This document shows positions 45,295 to 53,670 of a stretch of DNA of 64,000 nucleotides, in pieces (position 1 is the stretch's first letter; the number at the start of each line of letters is the position of its first letter). The stretch comes from Kitasatospora herbaricolor (GTDB lineage Bacteria > Actinomycetota > Actinomycetes > Streptomycetales > Streptomycetaceae): NCBI RefSeq assembly GCF_030813695.1, contig NZ_JAUSVA010000002.1, positions 7,215,501 to 7,279,500 on the forward strand, written 5' to 3'. The position numbers and the translations under genes are program-made. The notes beneath the pieces are model-generated. The model ran no database searches and was not told where the DNA came from. It saw nothing but the letters and a program-made list of their open reading frames with translations.

Positions 45295-46758
45295 TCAGGA
45301 CGGTGTCGCCGTCGGCACGGTCGCTCCGGGCGTGTCGCCGGTGGTGGAGCGGCGGGCCGCTCCGGCGTGGTGGAAGAGCAGGTTGAGCAGGACGGCCATC
45401 ACGCAGCCGGCCGAGATCCCCGAGTGCATCAGGGTCCGGACGGCCTCCGGGAAGGCGTCGTAGAACGTGGGCGCCGCGATCGGGACGATCCCGACCCCGA
45501 GCGAGACGGACACCAGGACGGTGTTGGCGCTGGACTCCATCCCGGCCTCCGCGAGGGTGCGGATGCCGCTCGCCGCGACCGTGCCGAAGAGCACGATCCC
45601 GGCGCCGCCCAGGACGGGCTGCGGGACGAGGGAGACCAGCGATCCGAGCACCGGGAAGAGCCCCAGCAGGATGAGGATCCCGCCGCCGGCCGCGACCACG
45701 AAGCGACTGCGGATCCTGGTCAGCGCGACCAGCCCGATGTTCTGGGCGAAGGCGCTGGCCGCGAAGCCGTTGAAGACCGGGCTGATCGCGGTGGCCAGGC
45801 CGTCCGCGCGCAGGCCGGCGGCCAGGGTCTTCTCGTCGGCCTCGCGGTCGACGATCTTCCCGAGGGCCAGCATGTCCGCGGTGGACTCGGTCATCGAGAC
45901 CACCATCACGATGCAGAGCGAGACGATCGCCGCCGCGTCGAACACGGGGGCGCCGAAGTGGAACGGGGAGGGGAGCGCGAAGACCTTCGCGTCCCTGACC
46001 GCGCCGAAGTCGGCCAGGCCCAGCGGGAAGGCGAGCAGGGTGCCGATCGCCAGTCCGACGAGCAGCGAGAGCTGCTGCCAGAAGCCCCGGAGCAGCCGGT
46101 TGCAGAGGACCACCGCGACGAGGGTGAACGCGGCGAGGCCGATGGCCCGCATCGAACCGAATCCAGGGGCGCCGGGGGCGCCGCCGCGGGCCCAGTTCAC
46201 CGCCACCGGCAGCAGCGAGACCCCGATGAGGGTGATCACGGTGCCTTGCACGACCGGTGGGAAGAATCTGATCAGCTTGCAGAAGTACGGCGCCGCGAGG
46301 AAGCACAGGAGCCCCGCGACGATCACCGCCCCGAAGATCACCGGAAGGGCGTCCTTCGGGCCGTGCTCCTCGGCTATCGCGATCATGGGTGCGACGCCGG
46401 CGAACGAGACGCCGTTCACGAACGGCATCCGGGCGCCGATCTTCCAGAAGCCCAGGGTCTGGAGCAGGGTGGCCAGTCCGGCGGTGAACAGACTGGCCGA
46501 GATGAGCAGGGCGAGCTCGGCGGGGGAGAGTCCCACGCCGGCGCCGACGATGAGCGGGGGCGCGACTACGCCCGCGTACATCGCGGCGACGTGCTGGAGT
46601 CCGGTGGAGAGGAGTTTCACCGGGGGCAGCAGCTCGTCCACGGGATGGACCGCCGGGCCGGACGGTGTGCCGGAGTGGGTGTGCGGCACACCGTCCGGAC
46701 CCTTCGGTCCGTCAGGGGTGGAACCGCCGTCTGCGGTGCTGTTGGTGCGGAATGCCAT
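45295..46758 (-). CDS. NCS2-family purine (urate/xanthine) permease
   Basis: The 487-residue protein has about 12-14 membrane helices and the NCS2 motifs: LSTGLQHVAAMYAG (QH in helix 1), VVSMTESTADMLALGKI (helix 8 Glu) and FNGFAASAFAQNIGLVALTRIRSR (NAT signature). The residues fit the purine branch (urate/xanthine, UacT/PbuX-like) rather than uracil. The first 40 residues are a hydrophilic lead. It imports the purine that the deaminase and uricase operons break down. Confidence 0.9.
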   Translation of the reverse strand: MAFRTNSTADGGSTPDGPKGPDGVPHTHSGTPSGPAVHPVDELLPPVKLLSTGLQHVAAMYAGVVAPPLIVGAGVGLSPAELALLISASLFTAGLATLLQTLGFWKIGARMPFVNGVSFAGVAPMIAIAEEHGPKDALPVIFGAVIVAGLLCFLAAPYFCKLIRFFPPVVQGTVITLIGVSLLPVAVNWARGGAPGAPGFGSMRAIGLAAFTLVAVVLCNRLLRGFWQQLSLLVGLAIGTLLAFPLGLADFGAVRDAKVFALPSPFHFGAPVFDAAAIVSLCIVMVVSMTESTADMLALGKIVDREADEKTLAAGLRADGLATAISPVFNGFAASAFAQNIGLVALTRIRSRFVVAAGGGILILLGLFPVLGSLVSLVPQPVLGGAGIVLFGTVAASGIRTLAEAGMESSANTVLVSVSLGVGIVPIAAPTFYDAFPEAVRTLMHSGISAGCVMAVLLNLLFHHAGAARRSTTGDTPGATVPTATPS

Positions 46759-47110
46759 GTCGAGCCCCTCTTGTGCTCATGGCTCCCGGCGCGCCCGTGG
46801 CGCTGGAGACCGGCTGAACTCGCCTGGGCCGAGGGTGGGACGGCGGTACAAGGATCCCTCGGCCGGTCTCTCCAGTTCCCCGGGCCGGCCGCCGTGAGGC
46901 GAGCACGATCTCCGGTTGGTGGGGGTGGAGAAACAACTGGTGCGGTTGAGCGGGGTGTTGCGCTGACATGCGGTACTGCCTGGCCCTGCGGTGGCGCGGT
47001 GGCAGCCGGTGTCCTGGTCCGCCGCCCGGTACCGCCCGGCCGGCCGGGGCCGGAGGGTGCGGCGGTGCTGGGCGGGGGTCATGACGTCGGTACCGTCGGT
47101 GCGGGCGGGG
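46759..47110 (-). other. 352-bp region upstream of the permease gene
   Basis: No gene is seen. It should contain the permease promoter and the uricase operon terminator. CAAC-TGGTGCG-GTTG at about 46936-46950 is reminiscent of the purine-island operator but its spacing is 7 instead of 5, so I do not count it as a site. Confidence 0.35.
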
Positions 47111-48025
47111 TCAGGCGACCGGGATGACCGGGACGACGCCCTCGCGGTGCACGGTGCCTTCGATCAGGCCGTACATGCGGTCCGCGGCGTAGTACACCTC
47201 GTTGTCGTTCTTGAGGCCGAAGGGCTCCAGGTCGACCAGGAAGTGGTGCTTGTTGGGCAGCTCCAGGCGGACCTCGTCCACCTCGGAGCGGTTGTTGAGG
47301 ACCCGGGTGCCCATCGAGTGCAGGGTCTGCTGCAGCGAGTAGGAGTAGGTCTCCGCGAACGCCTCCAGCAGGTGCCGCCGTACGTGGGTGTAGGAGCGGT
47401 TCCAGTTGGGCTGGGCCTCGTCGTCCTTGCCGGTGAAGCCGTACTTCCAGCGGGCCGTCACCTGGGTGGCGAGGATCCGGTCGTACGCCTCCTGCAGAGT
47501 GGTGTACTTGTCCTTGATGTAGCCCCAGAACTCCGAGTTGGTGGAGTTCATCACGACGAGGTCCTTGAGGCCCGAGATCACCTGGACGGACTCACCGTCG
47601 TAGACGATCTCGGAGGTCCGGGTCTCGCCGCCGTTGCGGACGAACGAGTGGCCGACCTCCTCCGAGCCGATGAACCGGGCGGAGTTGTCCGGGGTCTTGA
47701 TCCGGTCCCAGGTGTACTCCTCGATCCGGATCCGGGCGCGGTGGATCGGCTCGTTGTTGTCCACGAAGTGCTTCGCCAGCGTGATGCCGAACTGCTCCGC
47801 CGACTCGATCCCGTACTCCTTCGCGAAGGCGAAGACGGTGTTCTTGGTGGTGTCGGTGGGCAGGCAGTTGGCGTTGGAGCCGGTGAGGTGGACGTCGTCG
47901 AGGTCCCCGGAGAGGGCGACCGAGACGTTCAGGTCCTTGATCTCGTGACGGGTGCTGTCACGGTAGACGCGGACGATGCGGTTCTCCGCCTTGCCGTACT
48001 GGTTCTGACCGAGCACGTGGGCCAT
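47111..48025 (-). CDS. Urate oxidase (uricase)
   Basis: The 304-residue enzyme oxidises urate with O2 to 5-hydroxyisourate and H2O2. Family blocks: QNQYGKAENRIVRVYRD, TDTTKNTVFAFAKEYG (active-site Thr/Lys), HSFVRNGGETRTSEI, GLKDLVVMNSTNSEFWGYIKDKYTTL and NKHHFLVDLEPFGLKN (catalytic His/Asn). ATG 48025 behind GGGAG is preferred to GTG/ATG codons upstream. It is the last gene of a uraD-hiuH-uricase operon. The catalase gene at 56426 would handle its peroxide. Confidence 0.96.
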   Translation of the reverse strand: MAHVLGQNQYGKAENRIVRVYRDSTRHEIKDLNVSVALSGDLDDVHLTGSNANCLPTDTTKNTVFAFAKEYGIESAEQFGITLAKHFVDNNEPIHRARIRIEEYTWDRIKTPDNSARFIGSEEVGHSFVRNGGETRTSEIVYDGESVQVISGLKDLVVMNSTNSEFWGYIKDKYTTLQEAYDRILATQVTARWKYGFTGKDDEAQPNWNRSYTHVRRHLLEAFAETYSYSLQQTLHSMGTRVLNNRSEVDEVRLELPNKHHFLVDLEPFGLKNDNEVYYAADRMYGLIEGTVHREGVVPVIPVA

Positions 48026-48052
48026 GACGTGGCTCCCAATCAATCAAGCGGT

Positions 48053-48388
48053 CTAGCTTCCGCGGTAGACCGAGTATCCGAACGGGTTGAGCAGCAGCGG
48101 CACGTGGTAGTGGTGCTGCGCGGGCGCGACCGTGAAGACGATCGAGACCTCGGGGAAGAACGGCGCCTCGTCCGACCCGGCCGCGTAGTAGGCGGCGGTG
48201 TCGAAGAGGAGCCGGACGACCGAGCCCGCCTCCACGGCCGGCAGGTCCTTGGCCCGGCCGTCGGAGTCCGTGGCGGAGGTGCCGAGCACCTTCCAGCCAC
48301 CCTCGGTGTGCAGTGCGAGCTCGACCGGGACACCCTCGGCCGGGCGGCCGAGGCTGGTGTCGAGCACATGCGTGGAGATGCCAGTCAT
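48053..48388 (-). CDS. hiuH: 5-hydroxyisourate hydrolase (transthyretin-like)
   Basis: The 111-residue protein has all HIUase marks: STHVLDTSLGRPAEGVPVELAL at the start with the active His, an Arg in SVVRLLFD, HHYHVPLLLNPFGYSVYRGS at the end with the YRGS tetrapeptide. It opens 5-hydroxyisourate, the unstable uricase product, to OHCU. It lies 27 bp before the uricase start. Confidence 0.96.
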   Translation of the reverse strand: MTGISTHVLDTSLGRPAEGVPVELALHTEGGWKVLGTSATDSDGRAKDLPAVEAGSVVRLLFDTAAYYAAGSDEAPFFPEVSIVFTVAPAQHHYHVPLLLNPFGYSVYRGS

Positions 48389-48427
48389 GGGTGAATTGAC
48401 CTTACTGATGGCAGGAGTGACATGCGG

Positions 48428-48973
48428 TCAGACGGGTGATTCGTCCAACAGGCGGTTGATCCGGATGTCGTTGATCTTGCGCAGTTCGCCCCGGACGATC
48501 TCCGCCTCGGTGGCGGCGTCGTTGGGGAAGCGCTCGCGGAGGGAGGCGAGCATGGTGGCCGCGGTGCGGCCGGTCGCGCAGATCAGGAACACGTGGCCGA
48601 ACTTCGCCTCGTAGGCGTCGTTGGCCTCCTGCAGGTCGGCCAGGAGGGTGCTGTCGACTCCCTGGATGCCGGCCTGCTCGCGCTCGGAGGTGGCGTCGCC
48701 CGCCTTGGGCTTGCCGATCCGGGCGTGGCCCGCCATCGCGTCGGCGAGGTCGGGGGCGGACAGTGCGGCCATGGCCGCCGCGTTGGCGGCGAGCAGCGCC
48801 GCACGGTCGGACCAGGGCCGTGCCGAGGCGACGGCGGCGGCCCATCGGGGGCTGGAGCAGATCTCCAGCAGGGTCTTCTCCAGCTCGGCGGCCGGGGCGG
48901 CCGCCAGTGCCCGGAGGGCGCCGGCGGCTTCGTCCGGTGCCGGAGGGCGGGACGCTGGGGGGTGGTTGGTCAC
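48428..48973 (-). CDS. uraD: OHCU decarboxylase
   Basis: The 181-residue enzyme turns 2-oxo-4-hydroxy-4-carboxy-5-ureidoimidazoline into S-allantoin. Diagnostic segments are SSPRWAAAVASARPW, MAGHARIGKPK (catalytic His), GVDSTLLADLQEANDAYEAKFGHVFLICATGRTAATMLASLRERFPNDAATE. The GTG start at 48973 has a full AGGAGG; longer frames upstream run through the promoter. It is the first gene of the uricase operon, 39 bp before hiuH. Confidence 0.93.
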   Translation of the reverse strand: MTNHPPASRPPAPDEAAGALRALAAAPAAELEKTLLEICSSPRWAAAVASARPWSDRAALLAANAAAMAALSAPDLADAMAGHARIGKPKAGDATSEREQAGIQGVDSTLLADLQEANDAYEAKFGHVFLICATGRTAATMLASLRERFPNDAATEAEIVRGELRKINDIRINRLLDESPV

Positions 48974-49007
48974 GGGTGGACCTCCTGAAGAGTGGTGCCA
49001 CCCGCAA

Positions 49008-49048
49008 AAACTAGATCCACCACCCCCGGGCGTCAACACTTTGTTGAA
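49008..49048 (-). promoter_or_regulatory. uraD operon promoter with purine-island operator (site c)
   Basis: On the minus strand: TTGACG (49036-49031), 17-bp spacer, TAGTTT (49013-49008). The operator TTCAACAAAGTGTTGA (49048-49033) overlaps the -35 box, so a bound protein would block the promoter. Confidence 0.7.
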
Positions 49049-49198
49049 CGGTTGGTGGTTACGTTTTGATCCGCGCCCGGTTACCGGCCCGTTTCGTGTG
49101 CGATTCGCCAAGTGCGCCCGGAGCGCCCGGTGGACAAACTGGGTCAACCGGCGGGACTCGACTGGTCAGCCGGTGTTCGGGCCGGCCTGTGCGTTCGC

Positions 49199-49579
49199 TC
49201 AGCCGGACTTCGAACCGTCCTGGCGGTTGAGGTAGTTGTACACCGTGAAGCGGCTCACGCCGAGCGCGGCGGCAACGGTCTCCACACCGTGTCGGACGGT
49301 GAACGCGCCGCGTTCCTCCAACAGGGCGACGACCCGCTGCTTCTCCCAGCGGTCCAGCTCGTCCAGCGGGCGGCCGTCGAACTGGCGGGTCATCTCGGCC
49401 AGCAGGCGGTCCAGCGCACTGCTCAGGTGGGGCAGCCGTACGGCGATGGCCGGCGCGCCGTCCCACTCCAGCAGGACGTCGTCGGACTTGGCCTCGTCGA
49501 CCGGTACCGGCGTCGCGCCGACCGCGTCGAGCAGCGGCTTTATCGCCGCGGCGAGCGGGTGTTCCAGTGCGTTGCTCAC
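49199..49579 (-). CDS. Small helix-turn-helix protein of the purine island
   Basis: The 126-residue protein has a Fis-like helix-turn-helix at its C-terminus (RVVALLEERGAFTVRHGVETVAAALGVSRFTVYNYLNR) after a domain of about 80 residues without known fold (HPLAAAIKPLLDAVG...). It may be a DNA-binding regulator of the surrounding ureide genes. Its GTG start overlaps the stop of the small gene before it. The TTCAACAAA operator at 49934 lies upstream of this pair, which fits autoregulation. Confidence 0.7.
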   Translation of the reverse strand: MSNALEHPLAAAIKPLLDAVGATPVPVDEAKSDDVLLEWDGAPAIAVRLPHLSSALDRLLAEMTRQFDGRPLDELDRWEKQRVVALLEERGAFTVRHGVETVAAALGVSRFTVYNYLNRQDGSKSG

Positions 49580-49836
49580 TGCGTACCCACTCCTTCCGGG
49601 GTCTTGTCGTCGTCGAGCACGCTCAGCTGGACGGAGATCCGGGTCGCCCCGGCGTCCAGCGTCTCCCGCAGCAGCTTGGTGACGGCGTCCAGCACCTGCT
49701 GGGCCTCGCCCTCGGCGCCGGTGCCGAAGGGGCCGACGGCCACGGCCAGGCCGGCCTCGTCGACCACTCGCCGGGCCGCCACCGCGTGCTCGGGAAACGT
49801 GTCCAGCTCGAACGGTTCTGTCGTGAACTCCACCAT
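49576..49836 (-). CDS. Small uncharacterised protein (86 residues), thiamine-binding/YkoF-like
   Basis: The protein MVEFTTEPFELDTFPEHAVAARRVVDEAG continues with VAVGPFGTGAEGEAQQVLDAVTKLLRETLDAGATRISVQLSVL, a ferredoxin-like alpha/beta pattern resembling MTH1187/YkoF small-ligand proteins. ATG 49836 has AGCAGG eight bases upstream. It is coupled by GTGA to the HTH gene. It may sense a ligand for that regulator; this is a guess from the pairing. Confidence 0.6.
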   Translation of the reverse strand: MVEFTTEPFELDTFPEHAVAARRVVDEAGLAVAVGPFGTGAEGEAQQVLDAVTKLLRETLDAGATRISVQLSVLDDDKTPEGVGTQ

Positions 49837-49933
49837 CAATCGCACCTGCTCACTGTAGCGAGCGGTGCGACGAACGGGAGGGGCTGGTCGATCGAACAGT
49901 CGGCGACCCGCGGGGCGGGCCGCTCCGGTCCAC

Positions 49934-49986
49934 TTCAACAAATTGTTGCGACGGCCTTGACACTCGCTCGCTGCGGCGGACATGCT
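49934..49986 (+). promoter_or_regulatory. hyi promoter with purine-island operator (site b)
   Basis: Operator TTCAACAAATTGTTGCG (49934-49950) lies just upstream of a consensus -35 TTGACA (49957-49962), 18-bp spacer and CATGCT (49981-49986). It stands between the divergent HTH gene pair and hyi, so it may control both. A further inverted repeat, TTCC-N7-GGAA (50007-50021), lies in the hyi leader. Confidence 0.6.
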
Positions 49987-50090
49987 TCCACCAAGCAGAA
50001 TCCTTCTTCCGGATCGTGGAAGTAGGGACATCACCCCGGCGGCCGGTGGAAGGCCGGGGGAGACACGGAAGAAAGCGAAAGGTGATTGAC

Positions 50091-50942
50091 GTGACTGCCG
50101 CCTCCCAGCACGCATTCCTGAACGGACGCGCCACGGTCAACCTGTCGATCCTGTTCAGCGAGCTTCCGCTGCTGGAGCGCCCGGCCGCCGCCGCTGCCGC
50201 CGGCTTCACCGCCGCCGAGCTCTGGTGGCCCTTCGGCGAGGAGCACACCCCCGCCGAGGCCGAGCTGGACGCGCTCCGCAAGGCCTTCACCGACGCGGGT
50301 GTGCAGCTCACCGGCCTGAACTTCCTGGACGACCTCACCAAGGGCGCCCGCGGCACCGTCTCCGTCCCGGCCGAGAAGGAGCGCTTCCGCGAGAACATCG
50401 CGGTGAGCGTCTCGCTCGCCGAGTCGCTCGGTACCAAGGCGCTGAACGCCCTCTACGGCAACCGGGTCGAGGGTGTGGACCCGGCCGAGCAGGACGAGCT
50501 CGCCCTGGAGAACCTGGTGCTCGCGGCCCGGGCCGCCCACGGCATCGGCGCCGTCCTGCTGATCGAGGCCCTCAACAAGCCCGAGTCGCCGGACTACCCG
50601 CTGGTCACCGCGGCCGCCGCGGTCGAGGTCGTCGACAAGGTGAACGCCGCCACCGGCCTCGGCAACGCCAGGTTCCTCGCGGACTTCTACCACCTGGCCA
50701 GGAACGGCGAGGACTTCGCCGCCGTCATCGACGCCTACGCCGACCGCTTCGGCCACGTGCAGATCGCCGACAACCCGGGCCGGAACGAGCCCGGCACCGG
50801 CGACCTCGACTTCGAGGACCTCTTCGCCCGCCTCGCCGCCGCCGGCTACACCGGCCGCGTCGGTCTGGAGTACCGCCCCTCGACCGGCGTCAGCGCCGAC
50901 AGCTTCGAGTGGCTGCCCCGCGAGCTGCGCGCCGCGAACTAA
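50091..50942 (+). CDS. hyi: Hydroxypyruvate isomerase-type TIM-barrel enzyme
   Basis: The 283-residue protein is an AP-endonuclease-2-fold isomerase: NLSILFSELPLLERPAAAAAAGFTAAELWWPF, LLIEALNKPESPDYPL (Glu), FLADFYHLARNGE (Asp, His), HVQIADNPGRNEPGTGDLDF and VGLEYRPSTG (Glu). Hyi interconverts hydroxypyruvate and tartronate semialdehyde. I use GTG 50091 behind AAAGGTG. It is followed by glxR after 43 bp, the standard glyoxylate-to-glycerate pair; glyoxylate carboligase itself is not in the window. Confidence 0.9.
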   Translation: MTAASQHAFLNGRATVNLSILFSELPLLERPAAAAAAGFTAAELWWPFGEEHTPAEAELDALRKAFTDAGVQLTGLNFLDDLTKGARGTVSVPAEKERFRENIAVSVSLAESLGTKALNALYGNRVEGVDPAEQDELALENLVLAARAAHGIGAVLLIEALNKPESPDYPLVTAAAAVEVVDKVNAATGLGNARFLADFYHLARNGEDFAAVIDAYADRFGHVQIADNPGRNEPGTGDLDFEDLFARLAAAGYTGRVGLEYRPSTGVSADSFEWLPRELRAAN

Positions 50943-50985
50943 GCCCTCCTCCTCCCACCCTCCCACGTACGAAGGAACGCGACGC

Positions 50986-51882
50986 ATGAGCGCCTCCCGC
51001 AAGATCGCCTTCATCGGCCTCGGCATCATGGGCAGCCCGATGGCCGCCAACCTGGTCAAGGCCGGCCACCACGTCACCGGCTACAACCTCCAGCAGCCCG
51101 CGATCGACGCCCTGGTGGCGGCCGGCGGCCACGGTGCGACGAGCATCGCCGAGGCCGTGGCCGACGCCGAGGTCGTCATCACGATGGTCCCCGCCGACCC
51201 GCACGTCCTCCAGGTCGTCCTCGGCGAGGGCGGGGTGCTGGAGAACGTCAAGGCCGGCACCCTGCTGATCGACATGTCCAGCATCACCCCGCAGACCTCC
51301 ATCAAGGTCGCGGCCGCCGCCAAGGAGAAGGGCGTCCGCACGCTGGACGCCCCGGTCTCCGGCGGCGAGGCCGGTGCCGTCGAGGCGGTCCTCTCGATCA
51401 TGGTCGGTGGCGACGACGCCGCGGACTTCGCCGAGGCCAAGCCGATCTTCGACGCGCTGGGCACCACCGTGGTCCACGTCGGCCCGGCCGGCGCCGGCCA
51501 GACCGTCAAGGCCGCCAACCAGCTCATCGTGGCCGTCAACATCCAGGTCCTGGCCGAGGCCGTGGTCTTCCTGGAGAACGCCGGCGTCGACCTCGCCGCG
51601 GCGCTGGACGTCCTCGGCGGCGGCCTGGCCGGCTCGACCGTGCTGAACCGCAAGAAGGGCAACATGCTGAACCGCGAGTTCGCTCCCGGCTTCCGCATCG
51701 ACCTGCACCACAAGGACATGGGCATCGTCACCGACGCGGCCCGCGCCGTGGGCGCGGCGCTGCCGGTCGGCGCGGTCGTCGCCCAGCTGGTCGCGTCCGC
51801 CCGGGCCAACGGCGACGGCTCGCTCGACCACTCCGCGCTGCTGCGCGGCGTCGAGCGCCTCTCCGGCCGCACGGTGGCCTGA
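50986..51882 (+). CDS. glxR: 2-hydroxy-3-oxopropionate (tartronate semialdehyde) reductase
   Basis: The 298-residue beta-hydroxyacid dehydrogenase has the dinucleotide motif FIGLGIMGSPMAANLVKAGH, the substrate motif TLDAPVSGGEAGA and the catalytic Lys in GAGQTVKAANQLI. It reduces tartronate semialdehyde to D-glycerate with NAD(P)H. It belongs to one operon with hyi, and glycerate kinase follows beyond a hairpin. Confidence 0.94.
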   Translation: MSASRKIAFIGLGIMGSPMAANLVKAGHHVTGYNLQQPAIDALVAAGGHGATSIAEAVADAEVVITMVPADPHVLQVVLGEGGVLENVKAGTLLIDMSSITPQTSIKVAAAAKEKGVRTLDAPVSGGEAGAVEAVLSIMVGGDDAADFAEAKPIFDALGTTVVHVGPAGAGQTVKAANQLIVAVNIQVLAEAVVFLENAGVDLAAALDVLGGGLAGSTVLNRKKGNMLNREFAPGFRIDLHHKDMGIVTDAARAVGAALPVGAVVAQLVASARANGDGSLDHSALLRGVERLSGRTVA

Positions 51883-52328
51883 ACCGCGGTGATCCACCGC
51901 TGAGCCCCGCGCTCGGCAGCAGTACCCCGGCCCGGGGGTGCGAACCCCCGGGCCCCACAGACTCCTCCTGGTGGCGTGTACCTATCCGGTCGTGCCCGCG
52001 CCATCAGGAGGCCAGGTCCGGTCGGCAGGAGGGCCGGGGCTCATCCGCCCCCTGCCGATCGTCCCAAGCCGGTGGCGCGCCTCCCTGTCGGGGGCACTTC
52101 GGTCGTGCCTGTGCGCGCCGCCCGGCCCCCTCCCTCGCCGAGGGGAGCCACTCGTACGTCGGAAGCGGGACGAGTGGAACGGCGGGGAGGGGGTCGCACC
52201 CCGGCCGTGCCCCGCACGGCCCAGGCCCCGGAAACCACGCAAGGCACCGAAGCACCAGACGGGCGCAGACTCGGACCATCCGGTCCGCCCGCGGATCAGC
52301 AGCCCGACCCGGAAGTGAGGCCCACGCC
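51883..52328 (+). other. 446-bp region between glxR and glycerate kinase genes
   Basis: The left part holds a terminator hairpin (51929-51954). Further on, CCACTCGT (52148-52155) and ACGAGTGG (52170-52177) form an 8-bp hairpin of unknown role. Several frames are open but none has coding character. A promoter for glycerate kinase must lie here or expression is read-through; I cannot place it. Confidence 0.4.
51929..51954 (+). terminator. Terminator hairpin behind glxR
   Basis: GGCCCGGGGGT (51929-51939) and ACCCCCGGGCC (51944-51954) form a perfect 11-bp stem with a GCGA tetraloop; no T-run. Confidence 0.7.
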
Positions 52329-53471
52329 ATGCCCGCCACCCCCACCCAGGGCCATGTCGTCGTCGCCCCCGACAAGTTCAAGGGCACGCTGGAGGGCGCC
52401 GAGGTCGCGGCCCGCATCGCGGCCGGCATCCGCCGCGGCGCCCCCGGCGTCGAGGTCCGCGAGCTGCCCGTCGCCGACGGCGGCGAGGGCACCCTGGCCG
52501 CCGCGCTGGCGGCCGGCTTCACCCGCGTCCCGGCCAAGGTGGCCGGTCCGACCGGCCTGCCGGTGGACGCCGCGATCGCCGTCAAGGGCGACACCGCCGT
52601 GGTCGAGCTGGCCCAGGCCTCCGGGCTCGCCCGGCTCCCCGGCGGCCGGACCGCGCCGCTCGCCGCCGGCTCCTACGGGGTCGGCCAGCTGATCGGCCGG
52701 GCCGTCTCGCTGGGCGCGAAGCGGATCGTGCTGGGCCTCGGCGGCAGCGCCTGCACCGACGGCGGCGCCGGCATGGTCCAGGCGCTCGGCGTAGGGCTGT
52801 ACGACACCGAGGGCGCCGAGCTGGCGCCGGGCGGCGCCGCGCTGCGCCGGCTGGCCCGGATCGACCTCGGCCCGCTCGCCGACGCGCTGAGCGGCGTGGA
52901 GGTCGTGGTCGCCTGCGACGTCGACAACCCGCTGCTCGGCCCCCGCGGCGCGACGGCCGTCTACGGCCCGCAGAAGGGCGCCGACGTCGAGGACCTGCTG
53001 ATCCTGGAGGAAGGCCTGACCCGCTTCGCCGACGTCGTCGGCGGGAGCACCGGCCGGGACTTCCGCACCGCCCCCGGCGCCGGGGCCGCAGGCGGGGTCG
53101 GCTACGCCGCCCTCGCCCTGCTCGGCGCCACCATGCGGCCCGGCATCGAGCTGATGCTCGAACTGCTGGGCTTCGACGAGGCCGTGCGTGGGGCACGCCT
53201 CGTCGTGACAGGTGAGGGCTGCCTGGACGCGCAGACGCTCCATGGCAAGGCCCCCGCCGGCGTTGCCGCGGCGGCCACTCGGGCGGGGGTTCGGGTGGCC
53301 GCCGTGGCAGGGCGTCTGGAGCTGGCGGAGAACGAGTGGCGGGCGGCGGGTTTCGTCGCGGCCTACGCGCTCACCGCGCTGGCCGAGCAGCCCGGCGACA
53401 GCATGACCAAGGCGGCCGAGCTGTCCGAGGTCGCGGGCGAGCGGCTGGCCGCCGCGTTGCTCGCCGGTTGA
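52329..53471 (+). CDS. glxK: Glycerate kinase
   Basis: The 380-residue enzyme is a GarK/GlxK-type kinase: VVVAPDKFKGTLEGAEVAARIAAG at the start, ELPVADGGEGTLAAAL, GLGGSACTDGGAGMVQALG and VACDVDNPLLGPRGA. It phosphorylates D-glycerate to 2-phosphoglycerate, finishing the route glyoxylate, tartronate semialdehyde, glycerate, glycolysis. ATG 52329 is followed by PATPTQGHVVVAP. Confidence 0.93.
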   Translation: MPATPTQGHVVVAPDKFKGTLEGAEVAARIAAGIRRGAPGVEVRELPVADGGEGTLAAALAAGFTRVPAKVAGPTGLPVDAAIAVKGDTAVVELAQASGLARLPGGRTAPLAAGSYGVGQLIGRAVSLGAKRIVLGLGGSACTDGGAGMVQALGVGLYDTEGAELAPGGAALRRLARIDLGPLADALSGVEVVVACDVDNPLLGPRGATAVYGPQKGADVEDLLILEEGLTRFADVVGGSTGRDFRTAPGAGAAGGVGYAALALLGATMRPGIELMLELLGFDEAVRGARLVVTGEGCLDAQTLHGKAPAGVAAAATRAGVRVAAVAGRLELAENEWRAAGFVAAYALTALAEQPGDSMTKAAELSEVAGERLAAALLAG

Positions 53472-53497
53472 TTCCCGGTTTCCTCGTGGTTTCCTAC

Positions 53498-53528
53498 ATT
53501 GACGTTTTGTTGAAGGCGGGCCTAGGCT
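53498..53528 (+). promoter_or_regulatory. allB promoter with purine-island operator (site d)
   Basis: Promoter TTGACG (53499-53504), 18-bp spacer, TAGGCT (53523-53528). On the minus strand the sequence reads TTCAACAAAACGTCAAT (53514-53498), matching the left half and spacing of the other sites; the right half is weaker. Confidence 0.6.
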
Positions 53529-53670
53529 CCGAGCAATCGCAGCCAGCGGTGTGATGAGCAGACTTCAACTGCCGCCTCCACGGCCCCCGCCCGCCCTCAG
53601 CGGCCCCTTCACCCCCTCGTTCACCACCGTTCCCCCCTTCGCCCCGAAGACGGTCCACCCGGAGGTCCCG

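Noticed and set aside
46936..46950. CAAC-N7-GTTG upstream of the permease as a fifth purine operator
   Set aside because: The spacing is 7 instead of 5 and the TTCAACAAA half is missing.
51938..52318. 126-codon frame between glxR and glycerate kinase genes
   Set aside because: It begins in the terminator hairpin and has no family pattern or ribosome site.
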